The position numbers and the translations under genes are program-made. A DNA stretch of 64,000 nucleotides from Mesorhabditis belari. Its lineage: Eukaryota > Nematoda > Chromadorea > Rhabditida > Rhabditidae. Positions 1 to 11,970 of the stretch are shown here, piece by piece (the stretch's first letter is position 1; each line of letters begins with the position of its first letter). Under the pieces are notes generated by a model that was given only the letters and a program-made list of their open reading frames with translations, was not told the origin of the DNA and did not search any database. The DNA lies in NCBI GenBank assembly GCA_958450365.1, contig CAUEEP010000742.1, positions 234,001 to 298,000 on the forward strand, written 5' to 3'.

Positions 1-505
1 TTTTCCGGGATTCTCTTGCATCTTGATTGCCCTTAAAATCTCCACATTAATTTGCCATTTTCTATCATCTTCGGCTCGTTTCTGTTCCTCTTCTTTCTCG
101 TGTCGCATCTGCTCGACTCCGAAGTTTCCGCTCGGCACTCGAGTACTAAATTTTTGTTTTAAATAAACAATGCATTAGAAGAGACAAATGTAGCAATGTG
201 TGGCATTTATTGATTACCAGTACCAGCTACCTTATGAAAATCCTTTAAAGCACCTAATAATCATAAGCAATAATCAAAGAGTAAAGTTTTAATTACTCAA
301 GTCTACTCAATATAACTTGAACTGTTTTGTTGCTTTAAGCAGCTCAAAACAGTTCAAAACAGCTCGATCACCCACCAGCTCAAGCATTTGCCTATCTTCA
401 TACGCTCTTCGACTTTTATCATCGGCTTTCATCCTTGGGCATTTATTCCGTCTTCGGATATCGAAGATCCATCCAGTTGTTGAATTGTGAACTGCTTTAG
501 CATAT
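1..505 (-). CDS. Two exons of an unrecognised gene, running off the window edge
   Basis: On the minus strand, an exon at 376-505 (acceptor TTTGCAG, donor GTGGGT) and one at 1-145 (acceptor AATTTAG, open to the window edge) read as charged, alpha-helical protein. The 1-145 exon holds a Glu/Lys/Arg-rich run (EKEEEQKRAEDDRKW) followed by VEILRAIKMQENPGK. The 376-505 exon holds NSTTGWIFDIRRRN. Reading phase between the two exons does not join cleanly with the obvious donor, so an exon may be missing between them or they may belong to different genes. I do not recognise a family. The coding call rests on splice signals plus amino-acid composition. Confidence 0.42.
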
Positions 506-1336
506 CTGCAAAGATACTATTGTTATTTCTTTCTTTACATCAGTTTGTGTTCTATTTTCAACCGTTTAATACCACTATATTGGTTTTGAATCGTAATCCA
601 AACCACAAAACACAAAGCCAACAAAGCAGAAGTCATCAGATTTAAAAGTCTTATCCGTTTTTTAAAAGTTATTTTTTGAAATAAATAATAAGCCAATCTA
701 TGGCTTGTTTTATCGAAAAAAAAAAGCCCTATTATTTATTTACAAAATTGTTCTTTAAGAAATTCTGAAAAGCTTGCGTTAGTTAATTTTTTTAAAGATG
801 TGAAATCGAGCACAGACAAGACCAATATGAATGAGCATTTTTGAACAAAAAAGAGTGTCAAGTCAACTATTGAAATCCTTTCAGTTTAGCGGTTTCAAAC
901 CTAGCCAGCACAACTGTACGATCATCTTGATCGGCTTGTGCATCTTCTTTCGATTTGAAGCCTGGATGAATCGCAAAAGCTCCGTTCAAGACCTTGAATC
1001 GATATCCGGCTCTACACAGCTCCCAACGCTAAAAACTTTCCTTTTGGATCATTCATTTAAACAGCTCACTTGATTCGCGTTATCTCTAATTAGATATGGA
1101 AATGCCTCATCGTGAAAAGGGATCGTGTTCTGAGCGACAAATTGTGGTTCCCAGGCGGCATCCGAATATCTGAATATTTTTTATCCGAATAGCTTAACAG
1201 CTGGTTTTTCTGGTCGCCTAGTTGTTGTCGTCGTGGCGCATTCGGCAACGGGCTTGTCTACTGCCGGCGCGATCCGGGCTCGACCTCGCAGTGCCACGCA
1301 ATTGACTTTTTTTATTTTAAATGGCACAACTATATA
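506..1336. other. AT-rich stretch without a supported gene
   Basis: No frame shows both splice signals and protein-like composition. The 80-codon plus-strand open frame at 831-1073 is not supported by flanking signals. Confidence 0.5.
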
Positions 1337-1860
1337 ATAGGTTGATGCATAAGTCTTTTCGTTTTTTTCGTACTTCTGTTAAAAAAGTAACAAATTCACC
1401 AATTAATCTATAGTTTGCTCTATAAAAAAAGTGTTTTTTTGTTCAATTTGCATCTTTTTAAATCAATTTCGGTTCACTTTCAAGCAAATTCGAGAGTGAA
1501 AAACGCCTTTTTCGTAAAAATCTATAAAAAAACTCTACGGAAAAATTGGCTGAATGCATTTCTCTGAAATTTTGGTGAAATATCAAACTTTTTTTCTCTA
1601 TCTTTTTATCTATTGACACGAAGATAGGTTTTCTTTAGCTAAGTGTGTCTAAACCGCATCATCGAGTTAGCCCTTTTTGACTACCCGACTTCATACTCTC
1701 AAGAAAATCCAGGCATTAAATATTTTAAACCCGTTTTAATGTTATTTTGCAGAAAAATAATTGGTTTTTCTAATGAAATCAACCCTAGTTTAATTCGTGC
1801 ATTTGTTGGCTTGAAACGGCAGACGAAAAGGAACAAAAACACTTATGCATCAACCTAATA
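1337..1860. mobile_element. MITE, mariner-type ends (copy 1 of 3)
   Basis: The terminal inverted repeat begins TAGGTTGATGCATAAGTC at the left and ends as its reverse complement at about 1,860. There is no transposase. A second copy at 25,502-26,032 lies in the opposite orientation and shares interior sequence. A third at 5,961-7,112 shares the interior but has altered ends. TTAGGTTG-type ends are typical of mariner elements in nematodes, so this is probably an internally deleted, non-autonomous derivative. Confidence 0.8.
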
Positions 1861-1920
1861 TTTTTAGACTTTAAAAAAATTTCTGTTTTTTTGGTCTAAA
1901 GACGGCTGAGAAAAAGACCG

Positions 1921-2133
1921 TACAGGACGAACGGACAGACGGACAGACAGACGGACGGACAGACAGAGAGACGGACAGACATAGAGACGGACAGGCAGAG
2001 AGACGGACAGGCAGAGAGACGGACAGACAAAGAGACGGACAGACAGAGAGACGGACAGGCAGACAGACGGACAGACAGACGGACGGACAGACAGACGGAC
2101 GGACAGAAAGACGGACGGACAGACGGACGGACA
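1921..2133. repeat. GACGGACAGACA minisatellite
   Basis: About 210 bp of GACGGACA/GACAGACA units with scattered GACAGAGA variants. It ends in ACACTGTTCTTTATATAGAT, which resembles the tail GACAGACACAGCTCTTTTTATATAG of the tRNA-like repeat at 55.6 kb. It may therefore be an expanded SINE-type tail. The Val/Ser/Pro open frame on the minus strand is a by-product of the repeat. Confidence 0.9.
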
Positions 2134-2378
2134 CTGTTCTTTATATAGATTTTTATGTAGATTGGGAGTTTACAAAACTCCTACCGGTATTTCACAGTTC
2201 CATTCAAAGTTGTTGTGCCTAGCCACGTTTTCATATCTGAAATTGTGAGGGCAAGGATTGGCCGGAAATTTTTTCCCAACACCGACTCGGGGTAACCATT
2301 TTAAAGCATGCCACAGCTACCGTAACCCGTCTCAGATACCGTAGTCGTTTAGTTTTATTAATTTTTGCCATTCCATAC

Positions 2379-2906
2379 CTGGTATCCAGTGAGATTCGGG
2401 TGCAGCCTCCTCATGAAATAGCCTCGTCTGCTGAGCGTCGATCGATCCTCTTCAACTCTTGCTTGCTCAACGGATACCCCAATCTGAATAGAAACAAAAT
2501 CAGCTTTGATACAGGAATTGAATTCTAAAACGAATTCTAAAACTAATTCCAAAACCAACTCTTCATCGGGATATCCTTCGAAAATTCGATAAACCAAGCA
2601 AATCTCTCCTCAAATCGATCAGCCCACTCTCGACGTTTTGCGAGACTGACTCGTCGAAGTTGAACGAAAACATGAATTGCGCGTCGCTCAACGTCATCAA
2701 GCGATGCTTTGGAACAAACTTGAAACTTGTACAAGTTGCTATATTGCTATTAGATCTTTTATCTTTCATCTAAACACTCACAAAGTCTTGTCGAATTCCT
2801 CAACACATTTATCGGATACCAATTGTCCTCGGTAAGCATTGGCGATTCCGCGCAATTCCTCTAGATTCGCATCATCTTTTGATCGAGTACGTACTTTGGC
2901 CTCACC
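2379..2906 (-). CDS. Exons of an unrecognised, charged helical protein
   Basis: Three minus-strand exons follow each other. One at 2,782-about 2,906 includes ANLEELRGIANAYRGQLV and has donor GTGAGTG. The second, ending at 2,738 (acceptor ATATAG), includes SLAKRREWADRFEERFAWF and runs to about 2,563. The third at 2,379-2,483 (acceptor ATTCAG, donor GTATGG) includes VEEDRSTLSRRGYF. The first two join in phase (2+1). The join to the third is uncertain. An in-frame stop sits just before the first exon, so the upstream border is not resolved. It may be the same gene as the exons at 1-505. The composition is coiled-coil-like and no family is recognised. Confidence 0.45.
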
Positions 2907-3089
2907 AAGTAATCAGCACAACTGAACAAGTAAAAAGCTGAGTTTCTATAAAAGATCATGCTTTAATAAAGCCCAGAGCCTTACCAGGAAAGATCGCCAA
3001 CTTAAGATTGAATTTCAAAATGAAATTCCATATATAACACACATTTCTTGTTGAAAAACAGATATTGGTTAAAGAAAGCTAAATAATTG

Positions 3090-3158
3090 TTGTCGAGGGA
3101 GTCGAACTTGGACTAATCATTTGGTAACTGAAAGCACTACCACTCGGCTACAGGAACA
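3090..3158 (-). tRNA. tRNA-like sequence, probably a pseudogene or SINE head
   Basis: On the minus strand a box-A-like TAGCCGAGTGGTAGTGC is followed 35 bases later by a box-B-like AGTTCGACTCCC. The acceptor arms (TGTTCCTG and TCGACAACA) and the T stem pair badly, so a functional tRNA is unlikely. Confidence 0.35.
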
Positions 3159-3924
3159 GCTTTCGTGAGCCAGGCGAGGAAGGCCTTACAAAAGAGATAG
3201 CTAAAACTTTAAAGCCCAAATTCCTTGCGTTTGCAAGAGATGTAGGAAAAACTAAAAGCGGATTCGGAAAGCCCGTGAAAAACTGAACAAGATAGGAACA
3301 AGTCGATTTGAAATTTCACCTTAACTTGGCGACCTAGTCAGAGACGAATGGATAGACTCTGTCGGTCATTCGGACCGATCCGGTAGGTCGATCATTTTTT
3401 GATCGATCATCGCTTGTTGGCGGGAACAATCGGTTCCAAACTTCGGGATTTAGCCACAAAAATTAGAGACTTTTCTGGTTGTTGGATATAAGAACGTATC
3501 AATAGTATACTTTGGCTGAAGATGCTATCTGTGGGCTTTTAAAAGCCTGTGAGCTTTAAAAGACTAACATAATGTGAGGTTTGACTAGCCATCCTTAGGT
3601 CAGCCTGATTGCAAAGATTCAAACTGTATGGCTGTAGTAACATAATGCAAAACTATATTGGGATCTTTTGAAACGCTCTCTTATCTACAGCTTACCATTA
3701 CAGCCTCTTTAAGTAATCTGCGATCTGGTTGTCTATCATGGCTAAAAATTTTAATCAGATCTTTTTTTCAGATCAAAGGCTTTTCAAGCCTTAAAAACTC
3801 ATGATAGCTTTGTAGCTTGTTAGCTAAAATGTAGCCCGTAGATCTTACAAAAATAACCAAAGAATTAAATGGATTTCTTTTCGAAGATCACAAGTAAGAT
3901 CGAGTACACAAACGAAACTTCAGC
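3159..3924. other. Non-coding stretch
   Basis: Nothing beyond ordinary AT-rich sequence is visible. No open frame has splice or start support. Confidence 0.45.
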
Positions 3925-4159
3925 TACACTACTGGACAATGAAATATCATATTTGAAAAAGATCGTCACTTTCGCGCGTCTGTAACTTCCTTGTCTTTAT
4001 CGTATTTCTAAATATTAATATTACCATCGTGTAGCCCTTGAAAATGAGCTTTCAGAAAATGTATAGCACTAATAGTTTAAACTCAAAGACAAGGGAGTTA
4101 CAGACGCGCGAAAGTGACGATCTTTTTTCAAATATGATATTTCATTGTCCAGTACTGTA
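3925..4159. mobile_element. 235-bp fold-back MITE (copy 1 of 2)
   Basis: The arms of about 85 bp start TACA(C/G)TACTGGACAAT and include CGCGCGTCTGTAACT, repeated as reverse complement at the right end. A second copy at 21,304-21,536 is about 90% alike by eye. There is no coding content. Confidence 0.88.
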
Positions 4160-4433
4160 CCTCATCTCCCGCTCCTCAATTGGTATTTGAAAAGTGAAAT
4201 GCACATCGATATTGTAAATCTCGTGTTTGTAAAGGAGACGATTTATCTGAAAAGAAAAAATTTTGCTGATAACAACTCTAGATTTACTTTATTGATTGCC
4301 TTATTTGAAAATCGTATAGAATTGAGGATCGACCTCAGGATAAAATGCATCAACTAACACGTTTAACACAATAGCACCCATCCATGCAGAGAACTAAAGT
4401 TAAACTTGAAGGTTTTAAGCAAAAAAATCTTTC

Positions 4434-4478
4434 AATCTAAAAGCTATTTGATAGCAGCTATCAAATAGCTTTTAGATT
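4434..4478. repeat. Perfect 22-bp hairpin with a one-base loop
   Basis: AATCTAAAAGCTATTTGATAG plus C is followed by a single A and then its exact reverse complement. No imperfection is visible. As written it would form a cruciform or a stem too tight for a normal loop. Confidence 0.9.
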
Positions 4479-4805
4479 TAAAGGTTTGCGCGAAAAATCT
4501 CTCACTTGTTGCATCATCGACTCATCGACATTGTCGATTGTCGCGTGGAGCACCAGGAAAATTTCGGCAGCACTTTTGAATTGCGAACGGCGTACAAATG
4601 GTAAACACAGTATTCACCATTGTATTGAAGGTTTCCTAGAAAATTTAGCAGCTTTATTTCTTTCCGACAGAGTTTAACAATTGATTTAAAGTTTTTGCTA
4701 TAGGACGCTAGTGAAAAGTTGATTTTTCGATTTGTTGATTTGTCGTTGATTTGTCGAGTTGATTTGTCGCAAAGTACCACAACTCGATACAAATTTTCAA
4801 CTTAC

Positions 4806-4989
4806 GGTTGAACTTGTAGACTCTTTTCTGGCACTCGTGCCCTGCAGCTATATACAGAATAAATGATCGAGCATAGTAATAAAAGTTGAGGAAAACAAGG
4901 AACGCATCATAAGGGCTTTGTAGCCCTCTCTGATCACCCGACTTGCCCACATCGACACACTCAAGCGTTCATTGAAGTTTCCAGTATCG
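4806..4989 (-). CDS. Possible two-exon gene fragment
   Basis: The exon at 4,897-4,989 (acceptor CTTTAG, donor GTTTTC) contains MWASRVIREGYKALMMRS. It joins in phase across a 49-bp intron ending TATATAG to an exon at 4,806-4,847 (RARVPEKSLQVQP, donor GTAAGTTG). Intron length and phase fit nematode genes. Continuation is unclear: a further coding-like stretch (LVLHATIDNVDESMMQQ, donor GTGAGAG) lies at about 4,500-4,565 on the same strand. No family is recognised. Confidence 0.33.
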
Positions 4990-5467
4990 CTAAAGATCCG
5001 AAAACAAAATTCTTTATAAATCTTAATTTAAAACAATTCAAGATTTGATTATGTAGGTTTTGGCTGAAAGGATGATCAACAAAACCAAATTAGGATCAAT
5101 TCTCATCCATAACCAAATTATCAGCGGGGTAATATAATTTTTTTTTTGAAGTTTTATTTAGAAATGATTAAAGTAAATAACAAATGACAAGAAATGACAA
5201 TAATTTATCAGATTTTAAAGATAAAAGCAGTTTTGCAAGTCGTTTTAATGAGGATTTCAGCCAGTTTTTGTTTAACAAGATCTATAGTTTTTAGTTTTTA
5301 GCGTTTTTAGAGTTTTTAGCAAAAATCTTCAATTAAAATTTTAATATTAAACAAGTATCATAAATATAATATTTTCTCAAATCTTGTTTAGCTCAACCCA
5401 ATTTCTCTTAGGGATCTCGACTCAAAGAAGCGAATTCATCAACATTCTCTGCATCATCGTCGGATGG

Positions 5468-5840
5468 ATGACGATGCAAAGACGACGATGCAAAGACGAC
5501 GATGCAAAGACGACGATGCAAAGACGACGATGCAAAGACGACGATGCAAAGACGACGATGCAAAGACGACGATGCAAAGACGACGATGCAAAAGACGACG
5601 ATGCAAAGACGACGATGCAAAGACGACGATGCAAAGACGACGATGCAAAGACGACGATGCAAAGACGACGATGCAAAGACGACGATGCAAGAACGACGAT
5701 GCAAAGACGACGATGCAAAGACGACGATGCAAAGACGACGATGCAAAGACGACGATAAAGACGACGATGCAAAGACGACGATGCAAAGACGACGATGCAA
5801 AGACGACGATGCAAAGACGACGATGCAAAGACGACGATGT
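5468..5840. repeat. 14-bp minisatellite, unit AAAGACGACGATGC
   Basis: About 26 units of AAAGACGACGATGC run over some 370 bp, with a few variants (an extra A near 5,590, GAACGACG near 5,690, a shortened unit near 5,757). The unit is not a multiple of three and lacks stops, which is why five reading frames stay open across it. Those frames are not genes. Confidence 0.97.
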
Positions 5841-5960
5841 AAAGACATGCACATGTGACTGATTTACAAGAGAAAAAAGCTAGCAAAACATTATTTTAAT
5901 TTTAGTTCTAAAAATAACTTCAATACTAGTTCAAAAGAAAGATTCAAAGATACTTTGTAT

Positions 5961-7112
5961 GCTTTCCAGAAAAAGTCTTTTCGTTTCTTTTGTACTTTTG
6001 TACTTAAAAATAACAAATTCACCAATTAACCTACCGTAAATACTGTAATAGTACCCCACCCCCCTCGTAGAGTCGCGTAGTCGCAAAGATTTTTAGTATT
6101 TCATTTTTTTTCAAAGCACCCGTACTTCAAAAATGCATCTTGGTATCAAAAAATAGCCTTGAATTTCAGCTATTTTTAATACCTAAGCGCACATTATAGC
6201 ATAAACCAGTGTCGGAAAAAAGCGTCCGGGAAAAAAATTTATTTGGGGTTGACCAAAAAATGAAAAAAAAAACTTTATTGGATGGTGGGGGGGATTTAAA
6301 TTTGTGTAAAAGGAATTTTTTTTTTTAAAAAAAAAGAAATAAAAGGTTGTATTTAAAAGTTTGTAAAAAAAAAGCCCCCCCGCCCCCCTTCCGACACGGG
6401 TGTATTTGTCCAGTCTTTTCGCGCCCCATTTTGGGGGGAGGTGGCCCCCCCGCTTTCTGTGTAGATTTTGGATAAACCCGGTGTCGAGAAAACTCTCGTT
6501 CAAGCTAGACTACTCAACACTCCGCACCGTCATTAGTGGGGGTGGGGTACTATTACAGTATTGACGGTACTGCTTTACTCGCAATAGAACGTTTTATAAC
6601 TCAATTCCATCATTTTTAAGTCAATTTCGGTTCACTTACGGGCAAAATTCGAGAGAAAAAACCATGTTTTTCTAAGCAAAAAATCGATAAAAATCTCTAC
6701 AAAGAAATTGGCTGAATGAATTTCCTCTGAAAATTTGGCTATACACCAAACTTTTGTGCTCTATCTTGTTTATTTATTGACACGAAGCTTGATTTCCCCA
6801 AAGCCTATGCTTTACTCGAAATAAAAGTGTTTATTACTCAATTTCTATCTTTCCATCTTTTCCATCTAAAGTATCTTAGCATCATCGATCCGTCACCCTT
6901 GCCTAGCCACCTCCAAGCTCTCAAAAAAAGCCCAAAAATAACACACTTTTTAAATCCATTTTAATGTTATTTGCAGAAAATAATTGGCCTTTCGAATGAA
7001 ATAGTTCAATTGGATCAGGATACATTCAATTTGAGAAACAAAACATGCTTTAATTGATGCATTTGTTGGTTTAAAACAGAAATAAAAAGAACGAAAAGAC
7101 TTTCTGGAAAGT
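5961..7112. mobile_element. MITE of the 1.3-kb family (copy 3), split by a nested element
   Basis: Left and right flanks match copies 1 and 2 in the interior (AACAAATTCACCAATTAA at the left). The outer ends read CTTTCCAGAAAAAGTCTTTT and its inverse instead of TAGGTTGATGCA. A separate 538-bp element (6,032-6,569) is inserted in the left half. The end change may be recombination or a sub-family. Confidence 0.75.
6032..6569. mobile_element. 538-bp element nested in a MITE; TACCGTA ends
   Basis: It begins TACCGTAAATACTGTAATAG and ends with the inverse of TACCGTCAATACTGTAATAG. The outer ends border TAC...TAC, consistent with a short target duplication. The left 150 bp recur as a solo fragment at 46,568. 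The interior is poly-A/G-rich and non-coding. The minus-strand frame at 6,183-6,503 is a by-product. Confidence 0.8.
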
Positions 7113-8902
7113 CTAATAATTCCTAATAATTCAAACACATCCTTAAATTAAACAATTGAAGATTTGATTTAAATCGATCGTTCAAAGCAAGTCCAAAAGA
7201 ATAGTGTACAATGTGTCTTGGGGACACTGTTTTTTGTTTGTTGCAATAGGCGACACGAGGCTTGAATTTTGAGTTTCTTGTGGAGATGAAAGACAGAGCG
7301 TTTCAGGAGAGAATGGAATTCTGATTTCACAATAAAGAAAACAATGGATACAGTGACGGCAATGACCCAGGAAGTAAAAAAAAGAGATTGCGGCATTCCC
7401 ATTTGACAAGAATGTGCAATCGTGTTTCTTTTTGGATTTGTTGAAAAATTATTATTTTAAAATTCTACCCAAAAACTCAGTAACCTAGTTGTTGTTTCTT
7501 GAGAATTGAATTTGATTCTAATTCTTAAAGATAAATCATTAGTCAGTAAATTTTTGAAAATCAGTGGAAATTAGAGTTTCTAGGAGTGGGTAAATTGATT
7601 TATCCAGAAAATTTTACAAGTAAACTTTTGGAAGAAGGGGGGGAAAAAGTCCAGAATCTGGATTATTTTGTGTAGATTTTAGACTAAAGATAGTATCTAA
7701 TGTAGTTATGAAAAAATTTGGAGCAAAATATTCAACAACAAGATCTTACAATAGATTGTGCGACATTTGATATGTTTGCCAGCCCCTTGCCATTGACATC
7801 ATTGATAATCCAACTTTAAGCCCAAATTCTTTTGGTGTTCGGCTTTTCAATTGAAATAGTTTTTGGACCAATCGACAGAGAAAGACTTGGCGCCTCGCAC
7901 GATAACAATAGCTTCTAAATTGAACAGCCGAACATCAAGAAATTTGAGCTCAAAGTTAGATTGCTAATAGAAAAAGGAGCGGGATCAGATGTCCGATAAT
8001 CCTTACAAAATGGAAAGATCATCTCTGAGCTACTATCATGAATCAAGACTTTCAAAGAGACACCAAAAATCTTTGCTTCATTAAAATGCGGAACTCTGGG
8101 GTTTACATTGAATGGAAAGAACCCGAGGACGCAGCTTTCTTTGATCTTGAATTGACATCTTGTCCCAAAAGAAAAACCCCTTTCAAATCTCATCACTAAA
8201 TTTTCAGGTACAAACAATGATTCCAGTGGCTTTTTTCAGGAATAAAGGTGTGTTAATAATTTAATATTCTTGGTTTATATAATATTCTGGTTGAAAAGAT
8301 GCTTTGTACAAATCACAAATCATAGAATTCCTTTGTCCAAAAGCAATTGTACAATTGTTTTTTTTTATCACTTAAACCATTCTAAAAAGTTCAAAAATCT
8401 ACGCATTTACCTAAAATATCTATTGACTTTTGTGATGAAAAATTGCAATAAAAGTCTCTTTTTCCAAATCCAAAGATCAACCGATTCAAACGATGATGAA
8501 AGAGGCTTCCTTCCAAAAAAAAAAAAGATAACATTTTTCTCCGTTGGTTTATTTTGCTTTGACCCCCCAGAGCTGTAGAAGCTATTGTGTGTTTCGATCA
8601 CTTTTGTGTGCAAACAGCAACGTTTTTTCCTTTGACTTTTCTTGTCGGTGACTCACAGTGCTAGTCAAATCGAGGAACTGGGTTTTTTTTTTCGAAAATC
8701 ATCGTCGTCGTTGCCGGGTGGTGTTCGGCCAGAAAAACACAAAGCCAGCAAATGCAAATAAATCTTTTGAGAATACGAATTTGTAGGATTTCATCATCAA
8801 ATTCAAATCTTGATAAAAAGAAGAAAAAGCTTTTGTTTTTGATTGTCGAAAAATTTGAAGAATTAACAGTTAGTAAAGTGCTAGCAAACTACTAGCAAAG
8901 TG
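7113..8902. other. Non-coding stretch with weak open frames only
   Basis: A minus-strand frame at 7,169-7,402 starts with a hydrophobic run that could be a membrane segment, and another at 7,915-8,217 is 100 codons long. Neither has convincing splice context. I see no gene that I can support here. Confidence 0.4.
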
Positions 8903-9297
8903 TACAGGGTGGCGCACAATTACCCGCACTCAGCCTCAGTTTCCCCAGTTTAGCGAAGAGTCGATCAATCTGACATAATTCTTTTTTTATTATCAAATTG
9001 AATATTTCTCCTGCAATGTGTTTCCTGGATTTGATCAGAGCAAAGCCCTCTCCAACTCATGAGTAGAGTGCCACAAAAAAGCTACACATGTTTTCTCCCG
9101 TGCAATTCACGATTTTCTGAAATTGTATCCGCTTTCCCAATGGCTCAAAATCAAAGAAAACTAGCTTCATTTACTTTTTTTTTACTTATTATTTCTAAAA
9201 TCTAGCTCATTTTTACTAAAAAACAATGAATTTCTGGTTAGGTATCAATGAAAATGTGAATTTTAATTGAGAGCTGGTAATTGTGCACCACCATGTA
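8903..9297. mobile_element. Tc1-type MITE, about 395 bp
   Basis: The left end TACAGGGTGGCGCACAATTA and the right end TAATTGTGCACCACCATGTA form a near-perfect inverted repeat flanked by TA. There is no coding content. The end sequence (ACAGGGTG) is the pattern shared by the maT element at 17.7 kb. Confidence 0.75.
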
Positions 9298-11970
9298 TCG
9301 TCTGGTTCTGCATACAGATATGCAGATTTCTCGTCTAGATAAAATCCAGCAGATATTTACTGACATAGCTCTAGCACAACCCTGTACACATCAACAAAAT
9401 TGAAACTCTACTTTTATAGAAAAGGTTGAACTTTTCAAATATAGATTTGCAAAGTAAAAGAGAAGAGTAACTATTGGATTTGTCTTAGTCTTGAATCTTG
9501 AACCCAGATTGGTCCATAGAGTTCAGTCCAGATCAGGCAAGGTTTGAAGCCAGGCTAGGACTGCAGGCCTGGTAACCAATATTTCTAGCTTCTTCCAGGA
9601 AGCCACAAACTTAGACCTTTGAATGGCTTTTGATACACGTATTTGAAAAACTTTAGATTTAAAAGTTTTTAAATCTCTCACTTATCGCAACAGAATCGAT
9701 TCGAATAGAATATTTCATGAGAAAATGGCCACTGAGTGCATCAGGAGGTTCTAGTAAATTTCTAGCAATTTCCTAAAAGATTTAGATATTCAATGTGACC
9801 CCTTTCCATCCTTATACAAAAATAAAAGGAGGCTGAGTCCCTTTGTACAACTATGACTAAATCCCCTTTTATTTCTAACGAGTCAACAAGCGTTTTTCTC
9901 TTTTTCGAAAGTCATCGTATTTTACCAGCCTTCTTTTCTGACTCAATCCCTATTATACGAGCTATTACTTTACGGTAGATAACCCCCATTATGCTTTTTT
10001 TGATTCCGATTAACGCCCACCTGTGGACTATTTTGTGAGAAGCTTTAGAAGCGATCGTTGAATCGACAAACAAAAATCTATTTAAACGGGCGACAAGTTA
10101 GACAAGAGAAAGTAAACAAATCGAGAAATTTGGTGAGGGTGGGTGGATGGTCACTTTGACCGCTGCTGCAAAACTTTTTTATAGGACTGCTGGGCTCTGG
10201 TCTTGAAGCATTTAGAAGGAAATCTATATTTTATCGATATCAAAACAAATCAAATCTATATTTATTGATAATTTAGAATTGCGCAAACTGTTTGAAGTCC
10301 AGGAAAGTGATCCCATTGATTTTAAGCCGTTTTTCAACTTAATAAATTTCAAATTTAAATGCATTTTGTTGGAGCATTACAAGCGCCATTCGAAACTTTG
10401 ATGAATGCTGATAAATCAGTACTTTTCCTGATATTGATATTTTCAGATTCATTTTTACGAGCTGTGATGTTTTGAAGAGTACAGGAGCAAATGCCATAAA
10501 TCTAAGCCATCCTTCCTTTTTATTGGATTTTCTCAAGCTGAGCAAGCGGGTTACAGTAATCTTTTCCGGGAGCTGCCTCTCTTCCGGCTTATCCGATCTG
10601 TTTTTGAGATTGCTGAGAAATCAAGGCAGTGAAACCGTTTTCATCGATGATCTCAATATCTTTTAAATCTCAATATCTTTTAAAACTGTTTATCAATGCG
10701 ACAAAACAAATCAGAATGCTCACAAAGTTTTCATATCTGAAAAATCGATCTTAAAAAGTTGTTTACCGATTTTCGGGGGGCAGATATTTCAAGTCTCGGT
10801 ATTCTGGTCGGGCATAATAAGGATGAATTTCATCATATAATGATAAGTTTATGCTGTGAACAGATGAAATCAAATAATAAAAAGAATACTATAAGACTAC
10901 GAATTCCATTTCACTGAGCTTTTCAATGCGGTGAAAAAGTTTCAGCAGAACACCAGATCACAAAAGGGAAGGCTTTTCACCGAATTCATTCGCTCTTTGT
11001 TCGCCGAGCTGTGCAAAGCTGAAAAAGAGAAATTTCGGTATTAAATTATTGAATTGAGAAAATAAAGAGGTTTTAGCTTTCGCCAATTTGCAGAAAGATC
11101 AGAGATTAGGCGAATAAAACGTGATCACATTTTGCGCATCGGGCCATTCAGATCAGAGGATTGCTGCAAGTTCAACAATTTTGCTCTGAAAATATCTTTT
11201 AAAATGTTTTTCAAGAGTTGAACGCTTGTTTATTTGTCAGTTTGGTCAATTTTAAATCAAAAATTGAAATAAATCTTGTCTTAGAAATGAAACTTTTTAA
11301 AATTATCAATCAATTCCGAAATTTCTCCTCACTAGTTTATAGTTTTTTTCGGAAAACGAAAAATTTATTTTTTTTTATCGGCAATGATTCTTTTTCTTGC
11401 TCAGCTATTCAAATCCAAAGAATTCTCACCCCAAAAATAAAGATCGAAACCAAAATTACGCCTGAATTGATCTCTTTCTGAGTCATCCACTTGAATAATA
11501 AAATTAGATTGCAAGCGCTTTTTCTGCAGAAATGAACAGCACTATTTGTTTGTGAGCTTTATCTTTTAAAAATTAAAGATCTAATTATTGAGTAAAAAAG
11601 CCAATCTTTCTAAAGCCAAAAGCTACCCTTCTTATCCTTTGTCCCTTTTCCCAGTCAAAGTCCATCTCCCAACTCCATACCGAAAATCTTCCTCGTGTTC
11701 TTCTCAATGTAGACCCATTAAAATCATTCTCCAAGGCTTTTTCCCTTTTTCTCATCTCTTTTTCTACTTCTCTTTCGATCATAAATCAGAGCCGCAAAAC
11801 ATTTCGTCATCCCATTTTACAAAGGAAAAGAGAAAACGTTCAAACTCCAATCGCACACAAATTCTTTGCGAATTGGGGATTGTGAAATGTTCTTATCGGA
11901 CAGAAAAATCGTTCTCTGATTATGGTTATTAAGTAGAAAATTGTCTCATTGAAACTAACTGTTAGTGTTT
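9298..11970. other. Long non-coding stretch
   Basis: Ordinary AT-rich sequence. Short open frames at 10,339-10,666 and 11,218-11,481 lack splice or start context. Confidence 0.45.

Noticed and set aside
1871..2134. Val/Ser/Pro-repeat open frame
   Set aside because: A translation of the GACGGACAGACA minisatellite; no gene context.
5468..5840. CRISPR array
   Set aside because: Units abut without unique spacers and the DNA is eukaryotic.
5384..5886. Five long overlapping open frames across the 14-bp minisatellite
   Set aside because: They exist only because the repeat unit lacks stop codons in those frames; no splice, start or homology support.
6183..6503. 106-codon minus-strand open frame
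   Set aside because: Lies inside the nested non-coding element and is poly-Lys/Phe from A/T runs.
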